Part shown: piece by piece, positions 35,390 through 50,806 of the stretch | Layout: each line of letters opens with the position of its first letter | Numbering within the stretch: position 1 is the stretch's first letter | From: Argentina anserina | Lineage: Eukaryota; Streptophyta; Magnoliopsida; Rosales; Rosaceae | Assembly (NCBI RefSeq): GCF_933775445.1 | Contig: NC_065878.1 | Coordinates: 5,788,001 to 5,852,000 of the forward strand | Direction: 5' to 3' | DNA length: 64,000 nucleotides | Position numbers and translations under genes: made by a program | Notes under the pieces: model-generated | Told to the model about the DNA's origin: nothing | Seen by the model: the letters and a program-made list of their open reading frames with translations, nothing else | Databases searched by the model: none

Positions 35390-36318
35390 CAATTTGACAT
35401 GCCGGTAGGTTTCCCGAACCTCATTCCTTGTTTGGTTATCCCATATTGAAGAGCTGAAATTTGAACAAGGGTCATCTGACATAACAATAGTCTTGGTCAG
35501 AATTCGATAGTATCACCTTTTGGAAGAAATGCCATGAGGATAGAACCTAGTTTCACATTTAGCCTTGAAAGATCAGAGCAAGTTGTTCTGCAATTTGTTT
35601 AAAAAAGCTAAATCCTTTATAGACACTAGTACCTGGCCAAGAGAGCAAACGGGTTGATCATCAATAACATCAATCCCAGCATGGAAGTGTGGCTTACCAA
35701 ATGAGTAAAATTGGTGCTGAGCATCGTAATATACCTCTAATCTCATGTATTCTGCTTTTCCACAGGCCTAATGTTTTCAATGGACACTGACGAAATGCCA
35801 TGCTCAATACACTGGGAAAACAAATCATTGCCAGGGAGTTATCAGGAAAGAAATATAATAGCAAAAAAAGAGCTAGGATTGTAGCCAGCTCATGTTCTAT
35901 CCACATTGTGGAACTTATTTTGGATTTTATTTCAGCATAAACCAACTATATCAGGTGGAACCAATTAGCTGGCTCACAAAATCAATGCCTTATATAGATT
36001 AACAGAAGAACCTCAAGAAGATACCCGTGGAGCCAATCCAATGTTTTGCAGGAACGTTGTTGCAGATATATTGACTACCGTCAATCCCTATTGCATACAA
36101 ATAACAAAATGAATAACCAACTGTAAACCTTGAGAACAATTAGAGATGAGATGAACTGAAATTGAAATGAAGACATACCTGAGAATTGAATGAGCACAGA
36201 TAGTCAGGGCCGGTCCATTATATTTAGAGGCCTAGTGCGAATTTTTTTTTCAGGCCCTATATTTGTTAAGTAATTTTATTGGATGTTTTAAAATATATAT
36301 ATATATATATATATATAA

Positions 36319-38404
<2,086 letters not shown>

Positions 38405-39422
38405 CATATATAAATTATGACAAGATGATGAGAGAGACAGAGAAAAAATAAATTGTGACCACAAAATAACATAGATCCACCAAATATTAAAAAAAGTAGC
38501 ACACAAAAAAGGGATATGATGCATCACATTTGAAAATGTGAACCGTAAGAGCCGAACCCTTAATCTCAAGAATCTAACAAAATATAAACCTTTAATGACA
38601 AAATTATATCCTATATAATATAAAACCCATCAGAGGCCCCTCAGGAAGTTGAGGCCATGTGCCGCCGCACATTTCGAACACCCCATGAGCCGCCCGTGCA
38701 GATAGTCCTAGATGGTCTTTAAGTTGCTTATCAGTTTATCTTTATCCTGGAAATGAATAAAGAAGATTATACAACTTGTGACTGATAATAGTCCATAAGT
38801 AAAATCTCTATAAAAAAATATATTAAAAAAAAAGGGAACATAAATAGTTAGCTGCCTGCAATAGACATTCACAAAAAATAATAATAATAATACCTGCACT
38901 AGATATTTGTCACTAATGTACGTGTCCATATCTCCTCCTAGCAAAGCCTGAAAAGAGAAGTTGTCAGGTGAACATAAAAACACTGAAATCGAAACAAATC
39001 ATCTCCAAAAATCACCCTGTAAAACATGATTCGAATATTCAAAGGAAACATATTTAAGAATCAATGTTCTGTTTTCATTCTAATCTGGGATAGAGAGGCC
39101 AGCGATTCAAGGAGAGAGCAGGGTAACAATTTTGAACTTCAAATAGCAGTCACGGCCTATTAATGGAGCACATTCCAAGTTACTTGTGAATTGAATCTGA
39201 AAGAACCTTGGTTAAAGATTTAACCAATGAGGAAAAAAGATTACCCAGAGACAGTCACAAACGAAGAACACTGAAAAAGAGAAATTCACATACAACATTT
39301 TGAAGAGATTTGTATTCACCTTATGATCAAATTGAGCCATCTTCAGAACTATAGGTATGATTATTGGTTCTCCACCGGATTTCTCTTTCTGAACAAGAGA
39401 TATTTTGTCTACCTCTTCACCA

Positions 39423-39704
39423 CTAAGATTTTGACCAAAAGTAGTCAGAGAAATGAAATCTCAAATGCTCCACTTTTTATTCACTTCATCATTTAATGCA
39501 TACATGTGTGATTCTTGTTAGAGTTTGTGTGTGTGTGGGTTGGACTGTACGGTACTACGGTTGTCTGTAAATACGTAGTTTTATGACACTTAAACGTCCA
39601 ACCGATACTGCAAAACCACAAATGGCTGTTTTAAAAGTGAAATCTGCACTCTGTTTATAAGAAAATATGTTTGGAAAAGGTAAATTATAGTTATTGGAGC
39701 TGAA
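39423..39704. other. Intergenic, nothing recognised
   Basis: Short stretch with a GT run near 39,525. No feature is supported. Confidence 0.4.
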
Positions 39705-40629
39705 GTGAATCACAAAGACGTCAATCCTGTCATGAAAGAAGTAGTTGGAGCTGAAGTGTTGAAACTTTTAGATTTTGGTGTCATTTACCTAATTTCCGAT
39801 AGTGAGTGGGTGAATCATGTTCAAGTTGCCCCGAAAAAGTCAGGTATCACTGTTGTTAAAAATGATGACAATTGGTTAGTTCCCATAAGAGTCCAAACTG
39901 GTTGGCGCGTGTGCATTGATTACCGTAAGTTAAATGCCATAACGAGGAAATATCATTTTCTTCTTCCATTCATTGATCAAATGTTGGAAAGGTTAGACGG
40001 TCATGCATACTACTGTTTCTTGGATGGTTATTCCGGTTATAACCAAATTCTCATTACACCAGAGGATCAAGAATAAACCACTTTCACTTGTCCTTTTGGA
40101 ACCTTTGTCTACGATCGCATGTCATTTTATGGTCAAAAAGGGTATTTTCTTAGGCCATGTGATTTCTTCCAATGGCATAGAGGTTGACAAGGCCAAAGTC
40201 AATTTGATTTTTAATCTTCCACCCCCAAGGACCGTTTAGGACATTCGTTCATTCATATGCCATGCTGGATTTTACCATAGGTTCATCAAAGACCTCAGCA
40301 AAATTTATCGTCCTTTGTGTAGTTTGCTTGCCAAAGACGCTCCATTTGTCTTCACTGATGAATGCCTACATGCTTTTGAAAAGCTCAAGTCACTTTTGAC
40401 TTCTGCCCCCATCATTCGACCTCCTGATTGGAGTATCCCTTTCGAAATCATGTGTGATGCATCTGATTATGCCATGGGTTCTGTCTTAGGACAACAAATC
40501 AATAAACTTCCCTATGTCATATACTACTCTAGTAAGACTCTCATTGATGCACAACTCAATTACTCCACCACTGAAAAAAAGTTATTGGCGATTGTTTTTG
40601 CGCTAGACAAGTTTAGGTCTATCTCTTAG
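39705..40629 (+). pseudogene. Athila RT and RNase H, internally deleted
   Basis: 39,705-40,073 holds MKEVVGAEVLKLLDFGVIY, TGWRVCIDYRKLNAITRKY, LPFIDQMLERLDG and CFLDGYSGYNQI. Just after TTFTCPFGTFVYDR the sequence jumps to FLGHVISSNGIEVDKAKV, so the RT part with the YVDD box has been deleted. Then come FYHRFIKDLSKIYRPL, FEIMCDASDYAMGSVLGQ (RNase H) and LLAIVFALDKFRS. The frame changes several times. The polymerase cannot be functional. Confidence 0.9.
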
Positions 40630-40785
40630 GAGCTAACGTCATTGTTTTTCGGATCATGCTGCATTGAAGTATCTTTTGTCTAAGAAGGATGCAAAACCTC
40701 GTCTAATCCAATGGATTCTGTTGCTACAAGAGTTTGACATTGAGATTAAAGATAAAAGGGTTATGAGAATGTTATAGCTGACCAT

Positions 40786-42157
40786 TTGTCTAGATTGATT
40801 GTCGAGTCTAGTGAGGATTCTTCCCCAATCACTGAGTCTTTTCCTAATGAGCAACTTATGCATGTTTCTCATTTTCCATGGTATGTCGATATTGTCAATT
40901 ATCTTGTAACTAGTGAGATGCCATCTCATTGGAGCAAACAAGATAAATCAAAGTTCTTAGCCTTGGTAAAACACTTCTTTTGGGATGACCCTTACTTGTT
41001 TAAGTATTGTCCTGATCAGATAATTAGGAGATGTGTCCTTGAAAATGAACAAACCAACATCATCTCCTTTTGTCATGATCATGCATGTGGTGACCATTTT
41101 AGTTCCAAAAAGTGTGTTGTTAAAATCCTACAATGTGGATTCTACTGGCCATCCATTTTTCGCGATACACATGAGTATTGCAAAGCCTGTGACCGTTGTC
41201 AAAAGTTAGAAAGTCTTTATATGAGAAACATGATGCCCTTAAACCCAATCCTTATTGTTGAACTCTTTGATTTTATGGGACCATTTCCTAACTCTTTTGG
41301 TAACTTGTACATCCTTGTTGCGGTTGATTATGTGTCTAAGTGGGTAGAAGCTTTAGCATGCAAAATAAATGATCACAAGGTTGTGATAGGATTTTTGAAA
41401 GAGAATATATTTTCTCGTTTTGGTACCCCTCGTGCGATTATTAGTAATGGAGGAAAACACTTTTGTAATAGGCCATTTGAGAATTTGATGAAACAATATG
41501 GTATTACACATAGAGTTGCAACCCTATATCACCCACAGACAAGCAGTCAAGTTGAAGTCTCTAATAGGGAAATTAAGCACATTCTTAAGAAAACAATTAA
41601 ACCCCACTAGGAAAGATTGGTCTTTGAAACTCACTGATGCATTGTGGGCATACCGTACTGCTTTCAAAACTCCTATAGGAATGTCACATTTTTGACTTGT
41701 CTATGGTAAGGCATGTCATCTCCCTGTTGAGTTAGAACATAGAGCTTATTGGGCCATCAAGCGCTTGAACTTTTCTATCAATGAAGCGGGATCTCACTGG
41801 AAGCTCCAACTCAATGAATTGGAAGAAATTCGGAATGATGCTTACGACTCTGCAAAATTGTACAAGGATCGAATGAAGGTGTTTCATGACAAGAACATTT
41901 TAAGGAAAACATTTACACATAGTCAGAAAGTCCTCTTGTATAACTCTCGTTTGCATCTGTTCCCTGGTAAGTTGAAATCTCTGTGGACCGGTCTTTTTCT
42001 TGTTCGTATTGTTTATCCTCATGGAGCTATTGAAATTGAAAATCCAAAAAATGGTGATGTGTTCAAAGTTAATGGTCAAAGGTTGAAACCATTTTTGAAG
42101 TTGAAAACTCTTGACATTGAAGCGGTGCTCCTCACTGATCCTATCTATCAGGATTGA
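40786..42157 (+). pseudogene. Athila integrase with altered catalytic site
   Basis: A long frame to 41,610 contains the zinc-binding region ([14 protein letters not shown] ... CKACDRCQK), the core start [15 protein letters not shown] and [14 protein letters not shown], then [12 protein letters not shown] and [19 protein letters not shown]. The second catalytic Asp (SDGG in working copies) is Asn here (SNGG). The final Glu is kept. A stop at 41,608 and a second frame (41,765-42,157) cover the C-terminal domain, ending in VNGQRLKPF. Confidence 0.9.
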
Positions 42158-43767
42158 TACTTCTGGTGATTTGTTTTCTTATAGTTATAGTTTTGTTTTA
42201 TTAATGCTAGTGTCTTTTGTTAGTCATGTGTGATTTTCGTAATTTCTATCGAATTGTGAATTAACAAATGATCAATTATGTTTCACTATTGGATTCATTT
42301 AAAGAGAAATTGGAAAAATGTCAATAAGGTACTATATTTCTTAACCTTCCACCATCTTATTTAATGTTGTCATGCTTTACTTGTGTAACATTGAGGACAA
42401 TTTGTTAGATTTAGGTTTGAGGGTAGGATTTTGAGAGTTTGGTTGTCTTTTTTTGATGTTTTAAAAAAAAATTAGTGTATGTTCTTCGTTGTGTGTTATA
42501 AAATAGTATGTTAATAATTGAAGATTAGAATCAATTTGGTAAGTTCTTGCACTCGGGGTATATTTTCATATGAGCCACATGGTACAGTTTGACGTTGATG
42601 AGTGGGATTTGAGTTAAAAATCTAGATGAATATCAGTGGAGACTTATAACCCGTGTAAGATTGGAGGATGATCTCATATTCTGATCCTTTCTTGTGCATA
42701 TTTTTGTGGACGATCTCATTATTCATTTCATTTGATTAGTTGTCGAGAAAAACATATATTGTGGGTCACTACTCCTGAGTTCTTTTAAGAGACTTAATGA
42801 ACACATGAATCTAGAGAGACGATCAAGGCCATGTTTGTTACATACGCTTGAGCCATTCTAGCCATCTCATTCAATATTAATACCGCTAGAAAGCCCATGG
42901 AGCCTAAATATAGCCTTTTCTTTGTTTACCACATTTACCATTCCCTACTCCAATTGAGGAGTACCATCTACTAATAAATAAACATCCATCACCCTGTTTT
43001 CTGAGAACTTGTGACAGAGTTGAGATAGTTTTTGTGACATTTGTTGTATTCTAATTAGTTGAATAAAAAACAGAGAAAAGAGAAAAAAAATTCGTATTCT
43101 TCCAAACCATATAAAAAAAGTATCTATTTTGTTTACAGAAAGTTTGTGAAATAAAAGTCAGTGCCTTGTTCATGTGTGTAGACCTCTGCATAGTTCTCAA
43201 ACATTTTTGAAATCATTTCCCTTACTTTGTTAGCTATAACCTTAGATTTATATTACAACCTTAAATAAAGTCCTTGTGATCTTGGGAGACATGTGGTCAG
43301 AATGTGGAAAGTACATTAAGGAACTCTGGTGTATGAGATTCGACACTCTCAATGGTAATCGGTATCCTTTTCATGAGATCAATTTTTACATATTTTTTTA
43401 GAAAGAGCAATTTCTTTTGATACACATATGTGAGACGTTTGCATTCCTTTACAATTATTCTCCTCACATATGAACTGAGTGAAATACATACCCATATCTT
43501 TGAGTGTTTCAATTTTGAGTGAATTTCATTTTGTGAGAATTGAAGTCGAAGCAAATTTTTCAAAAGGAAATTTGATTATAGTTTAACTTTAAGATGAAAG
43601 GTTGTATTTGTGTTGGCTTCATTGATACAAACTATGGGTTAAGATACATTCTGAATAGATCCTAACCTCTATCTTAACATACTATGTAGCTTAGTGAATA
43701 AGTTGTTAGTTGTGTTTTATTTCTTTATTTTCCTCGAGGACTAGCAAAATATAGGTTCGGGGGTATT
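42158..43767 (+). other. Athila 3' non-coding region and purine tract
   Basis: No env-like frame is present in the 1.6 kb after integrase; the text is AT-rich with scattered stops. It ends in ggttcgggggtatt, the polypurine tract preceding the 3' LTR at 43,768. Confidence 0.6.
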
Positions 43768-44471
43768 TGATGAGCACATTATATATCATATTATTCTCTC
43801 TTATTTATATTTGTTAGTGACTTATTTTTATTAGTTTGAGTCATTTAGTTTGATATTGTGTCTTTATAAGTGTTTATCTTACAATAATAAAATATTAAAG
43901 ATATTGAAGCAATTTATCTATTTTCATATGGTAAATTGAGTCTTTGATTTAACATGAGTGTTTTTCCCTTTTAATAAGCAAATAAGTTCACCACATTCTT
44001 CTTGTTCCCATAACATGTGTAGCCTACAATTGATGGAATGCATTCTTATTGCATTCAGTGTGTTGTATTGAGAATATTACCTTAGTCTCCCCTGAAAGTA
44101 GCCAACCTTACCTGCACGAAAATGACACTTCTAATATCTCAAAACCACCCTGACACCTGGAGCCATTTGCTCCCCATAATTTCACATTCTCCTCAAACAC
44201 AAATCACCAATATATCAACAATAAAATTTCTCAACCTATAACATTCATAAAGACGTCCATTATGTTATGTGACGTTAGAACACAAAACCTCGATCGATCC
44301 CTGGAGCTTTCCGCTCCTCTTACCACAACCTCCCAAGCCACGTTATGACCACCAAAGTCGTTATTTAACGTAATATATAATTCCCGAAATAATTACTAAA
44401 ATTCCCGGAACTACCTAATCAATTTAGGGGATTTCCCAATCTCGAATAATAATTCGGCAAATATAAAAATA

Positions 44472-44627
44472 GACTAGCCCCGCTAGTGAAACTAATAACT
44501 CATACATAAAACTGGACTAACGCCGCTAGTCAAACTAATACTATCCGATCATTCTAGAGACCCGACAAGCCCCGCTAGTCTACATAAATAATTACAAATA
44601 GCTAGAAGCTGACTAGCCCCGCTAGTC
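44472..44627. repeat. GACTAG-CCCC-GCTAGTC hairpin series
   Basis: Four copies at 44,472-44,488, 44,515-44,531, 44,564-44,580 and 44,611-44,627. Each is an inverted repeat around a CCCC or near-CCCC loop; the last is perfect, GACTAGCCCCGCTAGTC. The right LTR repeats the series at about 51,282-51,429, and the sequence break at 51,429 falls inside one of these hairpins. Confidence 0.8.
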
Positions 44628-44771
44628 GCAACAATATAACAATATCGTACCATAGGCCCCCGACCAAAATATATATATACCTATCAAATCTCAAGTTTTC
44701 AATACCGTCACGTCACGTTCACGGAGAGGGTATATATCCTCGCCTTTCAGGCGGCATCGCCCTCTAGGCGG

Positions 44772-46511
44772 TGATAGATCGTTTTGTTAGAACGTCTATA
44801 AAATACCCTGAAAAACATCATCGTTAGTATAGAATAAGCAGGGATCGTTCAGTCCGGGGAATCAAAAGGGCCTCAACACTTATCATGTTATTGGGGGATT
44901 TGATTTGGATTCTAAAACTACAACTTAAAATAAATCCTAAATTACTTATATACAATTGATCAACCACTCATCACATAACCAAAACACGAATTCTACTCAA
45001 GAAACATGTATGACATGCATAGAACAACATGTAGGCAGCAAGTATTTTTGATTCTTCTTAAGTCCATTTCAATTCCAATTCTAATTAGAGTCCGAAGCGG
45101 TTCATCTAATCGTTAAGACTTCTTAATTATTTAGAATCAACGAAGCGTTCAATCCTAAACATATGCTAAAGAGAGTTCAACATAACGAAGCGTCTAGTTA
45201 AACAACAAAGTAGCACATAAGCACATTAAGTCGAATTGGAGACATGTTACACAAGCATGACGTCACTCATCTTGATTAAACATGCAAATTCCTAGAACTA
45301 TCACAGCCCTATATAAGTATCCATAATTGAAACACGAAGCGCATATTCAACCAATGAACACTTTGGTGAATTAAATCGCAACCCTAGGAGAACCATGGCC
45401 TTGGCTTCCTCAAGCATTGATTTAGATGCACAAATTCAAGGAATAAATTAAAATAAAACCTAAATAGAAATCGAAAACCTACTGCCCATAGATGCTACAC
45501 ACGGCACACACACATATTTCATGAGTTCATGCAATCAAAACATAAAACCAAAGAAGTCAGAATTTATGTTCTTCATATATGAAACCGAAAATAACATCCA
45601 ATGATTCATACAATGAATTCGAAATTTGCAGAAAATAAAAAGAAAGATTACAAGTCATGGATGAATAACACATTAGAAACCTTCTAGGATGAAGCAAGGA
45701 TGAATTCGAATTGGTGGAGGAGGAAGATGAGCACCAAGCCGTGATGATGGATGAAGGTTTTTGGCTTGAATTTTCTGGATGTTCTTGGGCAGCAATTCGG
45801 CTTTGTTTGTGAGAGAATGGAGATGGTGAATTGTGAGGGAGGCCATGCCTTTTATAGAGGAAGGAGGAGAGGAGGGGCTGCTAGGGTTTTGAATGGGCCG
45901 ATCCATGTATTTCCTTTTTTTTCTTTTCTTTCCTTCTCGATTGAATGATGATCATCTTTGTTGGTTACATGCATTCTCCCTTCTTCTAGACCACATGCAT
46001 TCTTCAGAATTATCTCTTTGTTCTCTCCTTCCTTTTTCTTCTTTTGTTTCCTTCTTTTCTTATTCTTTCCATTTAATGGCCGGATGAACCTTCCCTCCTT
46101 TGAGGCTGCATACTTCTTCCTTTTCATCCCATTCAGAAACTAAATTACTTCTTTCCTTTTTCTCCTTTTGTTTCCTTCTTCTCCTCTTTCTTTCCTTAGT
46201 TTCCAAGCCATTATCTCTCATTTAATTCTCAAATAAAGAAAGAAAATAATAAATATAAATCACAAATGTTACAGAAATGTCGAATAATAAAAATCCTAAC
46301 CCAACTAGGTTTCCTAGTTTGATAAGGAATACTACTCTATGTACTCTCGACAATTTCTGCATTTTACACCCGTTTTAGCACCAAAAGGCAACTAACGCCA
46401 CCAAAGACTCTTAACTCAACTCAATGACTCAACACTACAATAATAAGGGCTAAGTAAAGTACAAATGGAGGTAAAAACATGTTAAGAACGTCGCACAAAG
46501 TGCGCTTATCA
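44772..46511 (-). mobile_element. Solo LTR (TGATA family) inside Tekay-like LTR
   Basis: 1,740 bp. The plus-strand ends are TGATAGATCGTTTTGTTAG and GTGCGCTTATCA. GGCGG flanks both sides (44,767-44,771 and 46,512-46,516); since GGCGG is frequent here, the duplication is likely but not certain. It is homologous to 26,930-28,652 in the opposite orientation over its whole length. Confidence 0.85.
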
Positions 46512-46740
46512 GGCGGAAAAATGATATCATGTAACCTAGCCCCTCGGGCGGCATTGCCCTCCCGGCGGAAAAGTGATATCACGTAACCTCGCCCCTCGGA
46601 CGGCATCGCCCTCAGGCGGAAAAGTACTATCGAGTATCCTCGCCCCTCGGGCGGCATCGCCCTCCAAGCGGAATAGTGATTTCACATAACCTCGCCCCCC
46701 GGGCGGCATCGCCCTCCAGGCGGCATCACCTCTCAGGCGG
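46512..46740. repeat. GGCGGCATCGCCCTC tandem repeat
   Basis: About four units of roughly 55-58 bp with the pattern aggcggaaaagtgatatcacgtaacctcgcccctcgg then gcggcatcgccctc. Part of a unit lies before the solo LTR (44,735-44,771), so the insertion split the array. Within units, GGCGGCATCGCC can fold on itself. Confidence 0.75.
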
Positions 46741-46793
46741 AGAAATAGAACAGTATGCTAACGTAGACACAAAAATAAATATCATTCATATTC

Positions 46794-46985
46794 GTTGATC
46801 ATGCCCCCTTTTTGTTGTTGCTAAGGAGAGGATACCGGATAGAATGGAATATGATTCCGTTGATCGTACCTCCTTTATAAGATTAAAGGAGAGGATACTG
46901 GAATAAGATAGAAAATCATTCTTATCCGTTGATTGTGCCCCTTTAACTAGTTAAAGGAGAGGATACCGGATAAGAATAATTAGAA
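46794..46985. repeat. 65-69-bp tandem repeat with TTAAAGG hairpins
   Basis: Three units start with GTTGAT at 46,794, 46,859 and 46,928, each with 'aaggagaggata(c/c)(c/t)gga'. The third contains CCTTTAACTAGTTAAAGG (about 46,943-46,960), a perfect inverted repeat. It is part of the Tekay-like LTR. Confidence 0.7.
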
Positions 46986-48462
46986 CGAGTACGGTTCCCA
47001 ACCGTACATATAAATCTCAATATAATTATACAAATCCCGAGAACCCCGTTCCCGAATAAAAATCCACAATCTCCAATCAAATCAAATCAGGCATTATAAA
47101 TATATATATCTCATATATATATTCAAGACAACTAAATATCATCGCAATTAATCCAGAAAAACCATTAGACTCATATAACGCCAAATCACTTTAATAACTA
47201 TTCATGCATACAATATAATTCCAAATAGAAGTCCACTCACAGTCAGAACGTAGCATTTAAAATGGGATGCTTGCAAACGTAAACCGATATCTAATCTAAC
47301 ATAGTTGTGGCTGCACCCAAACCTTGTTTGGGCTGCCTACGTACCCTCTACGAGGAATCAAGCCATTCGTAGTTCAACTATTTATCATAACGACCCGACC
47401 TCATCACTAAACCGATTCGTATCACCACAACCGTATCCTGGTGTCGACACACGCAACCATAATCATGCATATCCCATAATCATTATGGTTCGTCTATCAC
47501 ACACATCCACACATCCGACATACACAACATTAACTACCAAACACACAACAATCACATTAATCTTTTATACGATAATTAAGTTTACTAACAACATTCTACA
47601 ACCAAATACGTCAATTAATATGTCTATGACTTCGTAACGACGAATGCTACATAAAGGGGTACCGTACTGCCCCAAAAAAGTCACCACGCGCCGCCGCACG
47701 CGCCGCCACAGTGGCTGCGCGTGGGCCCCACGCGCCACCCCTCTCTGACCTCACCAAAACGACTCGACTCCAACATCAAAGTTGTAGATCACGAGAAACC
47801 ATTCCTTTCTCACGACGGCATCGAAGTCCAGAGCGGCCGGGAAGTGGCAGGAAAACTCGGAGGAAAGTCGGAACAGTGCACCGAATACCCACTTCGCGAT
47901 CCAGCTCGATTCGTCGCCCAACTCCACTCGATTCGTGCCCAGAATGGAAAACCAAGTCGAATGAAGGTAACCCCGAGCTTCGGAGTCGCCGGAAAATGGC
48001 CTCACGGCGGCGTTGACTTTGGCTGGATCTTTCGGGCATTGTTGCGCCGTGCACGGCGGTCGGCAGGCGTCGGGGCTGGTACCAATCGACGGAGGACGGC
48101 GAGACGGTTCGAACGGGACCGGTGGCGCCCCGATCGGTGGCGGACGGCGGAGAACGGTGCCGGAGAAAATTCGGGCGAAAATCGGTGAACAGTGGCGCGA
48201 AATCCCGAAATTCGAATTATCCCGATTATCTGATTTTCACCCCCTATTTATACTAAATTCCAAAAAAGGCCCAAATACATTTTGATTCGTAAATTCTTCA
48301 TACGAACTCCGATTTATGCATGCCACATGTCCACGAAATTGTATCGACGAGCTCTACGACTTTCGTGAATGAAGTTTTCTCGAAAAACTTACGCTAACAA
48401 AAAGTCAACTTTTAGAGTCATCACACGTAGTACGACTGTCGTAAAAGATTCGGGTTGTAACA

Positions 48463-50806
48463 ATCTCCCCTCCTTATACAAATTTCGCCCTCGAAATTTA
48501 CCTACTTAAGAGGATAGGGTGATAATGTCTCATCTACCCCTGCATCTCCCAAGTAGTCTCTCTTCCCTTTTTGGCTCACTAACAACACAACCTCGGAAAT
48601 ACCAAACTCAACCTTGAGCTTTTTCCGAAGTGACAAAATAGCAGGGAAAAATTACCCTCAGCACCTCGTCCTACGAGGAATCACCAAAATATCTTACAAT
48701 CCTTTAGTCCCCATTGAAAATGACACAAGTTCATGAGGATCATACCCTCTCGGGTCACAACTGAATCAGCAAGTGGTCCCACCACACTACTATCCGTTAA
48801 AACACACATCTTAGAATACGACCATTGTTTTATATATCTAATTAAGTACCACTAATGATACTACGCCGCTCGTCCAATGCCGCTGGAAAAGTGCAAATTT
48901 TTTTGATTTAAGATTGGATTTGTCCAACCGTTTGACAAAACCAATAATTATTATCAGAACTCTATAAAATGCTACTCATAACGATAGCTACTTGAGCGAA
49001 CACTCGTATGCACAAGTTTCACTCGTATCAGGCAGAGAAATGAGTCTTACATTTATATTCTCTGCTTTTACTAATGGTTATGCAATACGATTTAGGGGAA
49101 AATTCACCCCAATTTCTAAATTATGCTCACCACATCATTTCATCACTCTTGGAAGGCAGGCAATGGTTCCATATACACTCGCTCTCCATTCAAATGTGGA
49201 TGTTTGATATTCTCGATCCTCCCCCTCACTCTACTTGCCCAACTGCGTTCTTCCATAACCGCAGACACAACTCATAGTCACTCCTCGGGCAAGTCTTCGA
49301 AAACTCAAGGATCAGAGTACCACAATTATTGTAGTACCTACGAACATCACACATTAATAGCCTTATGTATATAGAGAGTTGAAAGTCCTGAATTCCCTGT
49401 CTTTTAGCTTCAACCTTGTCAAACATCCTTTAATAATTCTCTTTACGTAAACGTTCCGTAACGACCATACAGAAGGAAACTCATCCTAATCATCTCATCC
49501 CACGAGGGATAATCAAATGTGAATTAATCCAGCGTCTATTTCTTAAGATCTCTCAACCCCTAAATAAAAAGACACTCGTCCATAGGAGCCATAACCTCTC
49601 AAATCACACCTGGATCCATAAGCAGTCCCACCACCCTACGATCCAGTGAAAAAGGTCACCAAATACGGATATGGTAATACATATCGAAATATGTACCACC
49701 TCCATTACCCCCACACAAATGACAAGCTAGAACTCGAAATACCCCTCGAGTCAATGCGAACATTTCTCCTAACAGTTCTCAGCTCATAATTCAATTTCAA
49801 ATAATTAATGGCGTCACGTCGATCCATTGGTGAAGTATAACATTCAACCAATAGGACCACTGTCAAAAAGAGATTTACTAAAATTTGCCTATATCTATAT
49901 CGAGTCGTACGGGGCCACTAACAAAGGAGGCATACCGAAATTCCTTTATCAATGCGCAAAAATGTAGCTTGGGGCGATTCCGACATCTCCAAGTATCTCT
50001 GCCAAACATTTTGGAAAACCAATTACATCCCGCATTACATTCTTCACAAGTCGCTACGAAGTCAAAACTACCATAATCATCTCGCCTTAGCTCCAAATGA
50101 AGAACGCACCTACATTCTCAAGGGAGATCAATACCCGTGCAACATGATACACGACTTCAACTTCCTCACATGAGGAGGACAACACATAGAAATGGAATTA
50201 GTATCTCCAAAACTGAATAAATGTCAATAGTTCCGTTCTAAATTCCACTTTAACATCAATTACAATACCCCCTTCGACGTACACTCCCGAATGCATCTTT
50301 GTCAACAGACACCGCTTGCCCAACCCCGCGAAAATGTTGGGAATACAAGCTCACCATGAGATTATTCTCAACTCACTCAGTCCAGACGTCAATTCGAGAG
50401 TCAAACCGAAAACCGACCTTCGACACCCAAATTTCAAATAAACGCAAACGACCCCCATAATGCCTAAAGTTAGCCCTTTAATCCTGCTTAAAATAGGATC
50501 TCCACTTCATTAACTTCAAGCAACTTTCCCTCATTTCACCATCACCGATGCGACAAAAGGATTTGGCTTGCCATTTCTTAACCCGAATATTTATTGGCAA
50601 TAAACGTTACCAAACATTTCGAGTTCTCAACTCATAACTCCACTTTTAATAATCAATGGCATCCCATTGATACATATTAGCAAAGTGCATGCAACAGCAT
50701 ACCTTCACAACTCGTGAAACAGGATGCGAAATCAAGGTACCGAAGGCATCGTCAAATAGACCATAACCTTGACACTGGTCTGAGGACCTAATGCTCTGAT
50801 ACAAAC
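48463..50806 (-). other. Internal region of the Tekay-like derivative
   Basis: 2.3 kb between the LTRs. No capsid, protease, RT or integrase motif is readable on either strand. The purine tract is at 48,463-48,475 (reverse complement AAGGAGGGGAGAT) and the initiator-Met-type primer site at about 50,789-50,804. It resembles a non-autonomous derivative or an element with a large internal deletion. Confidence 0.65.

Larger units (their letters stand above)
39705..44082 (+). mobile_element. Decayed Athila-type Ty3 element, truncated
   Basis: Plus-strand pol relics run from RT (39,705) to the integrase C-terminus (42,157). A 1.6-kb non-coding stretch and a purine tract (ggttcgggggtatt, 43,754-43,767) follow, and then an LTR start, TGATGAGCACATT, at 43,768. 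The LTR is lost after about 44,082, where the Tekay-like LTR begins. No 5' LTR, gag or env-like frame is visible. The wording of RT and the TGATG LTR start fit the Athila lineage. Confidence 0.85.
44083..48462 (-). repeat. Tekay-like 3' LTR, interrupted
   Basis: On the minus strand it begins TGTTACAACCCGAATC. Shared with the right LTR from 'tagtctcccctgaaagtagcc' (44,083; 50,891) through the CCCCGCTAGTC hairpins. Without the nested element it is about 2.6 kb. It holds GC-rich tandem repeats at 46,512-46,740 and 46,794-46,985 and no gene. Confidence 0.8.
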
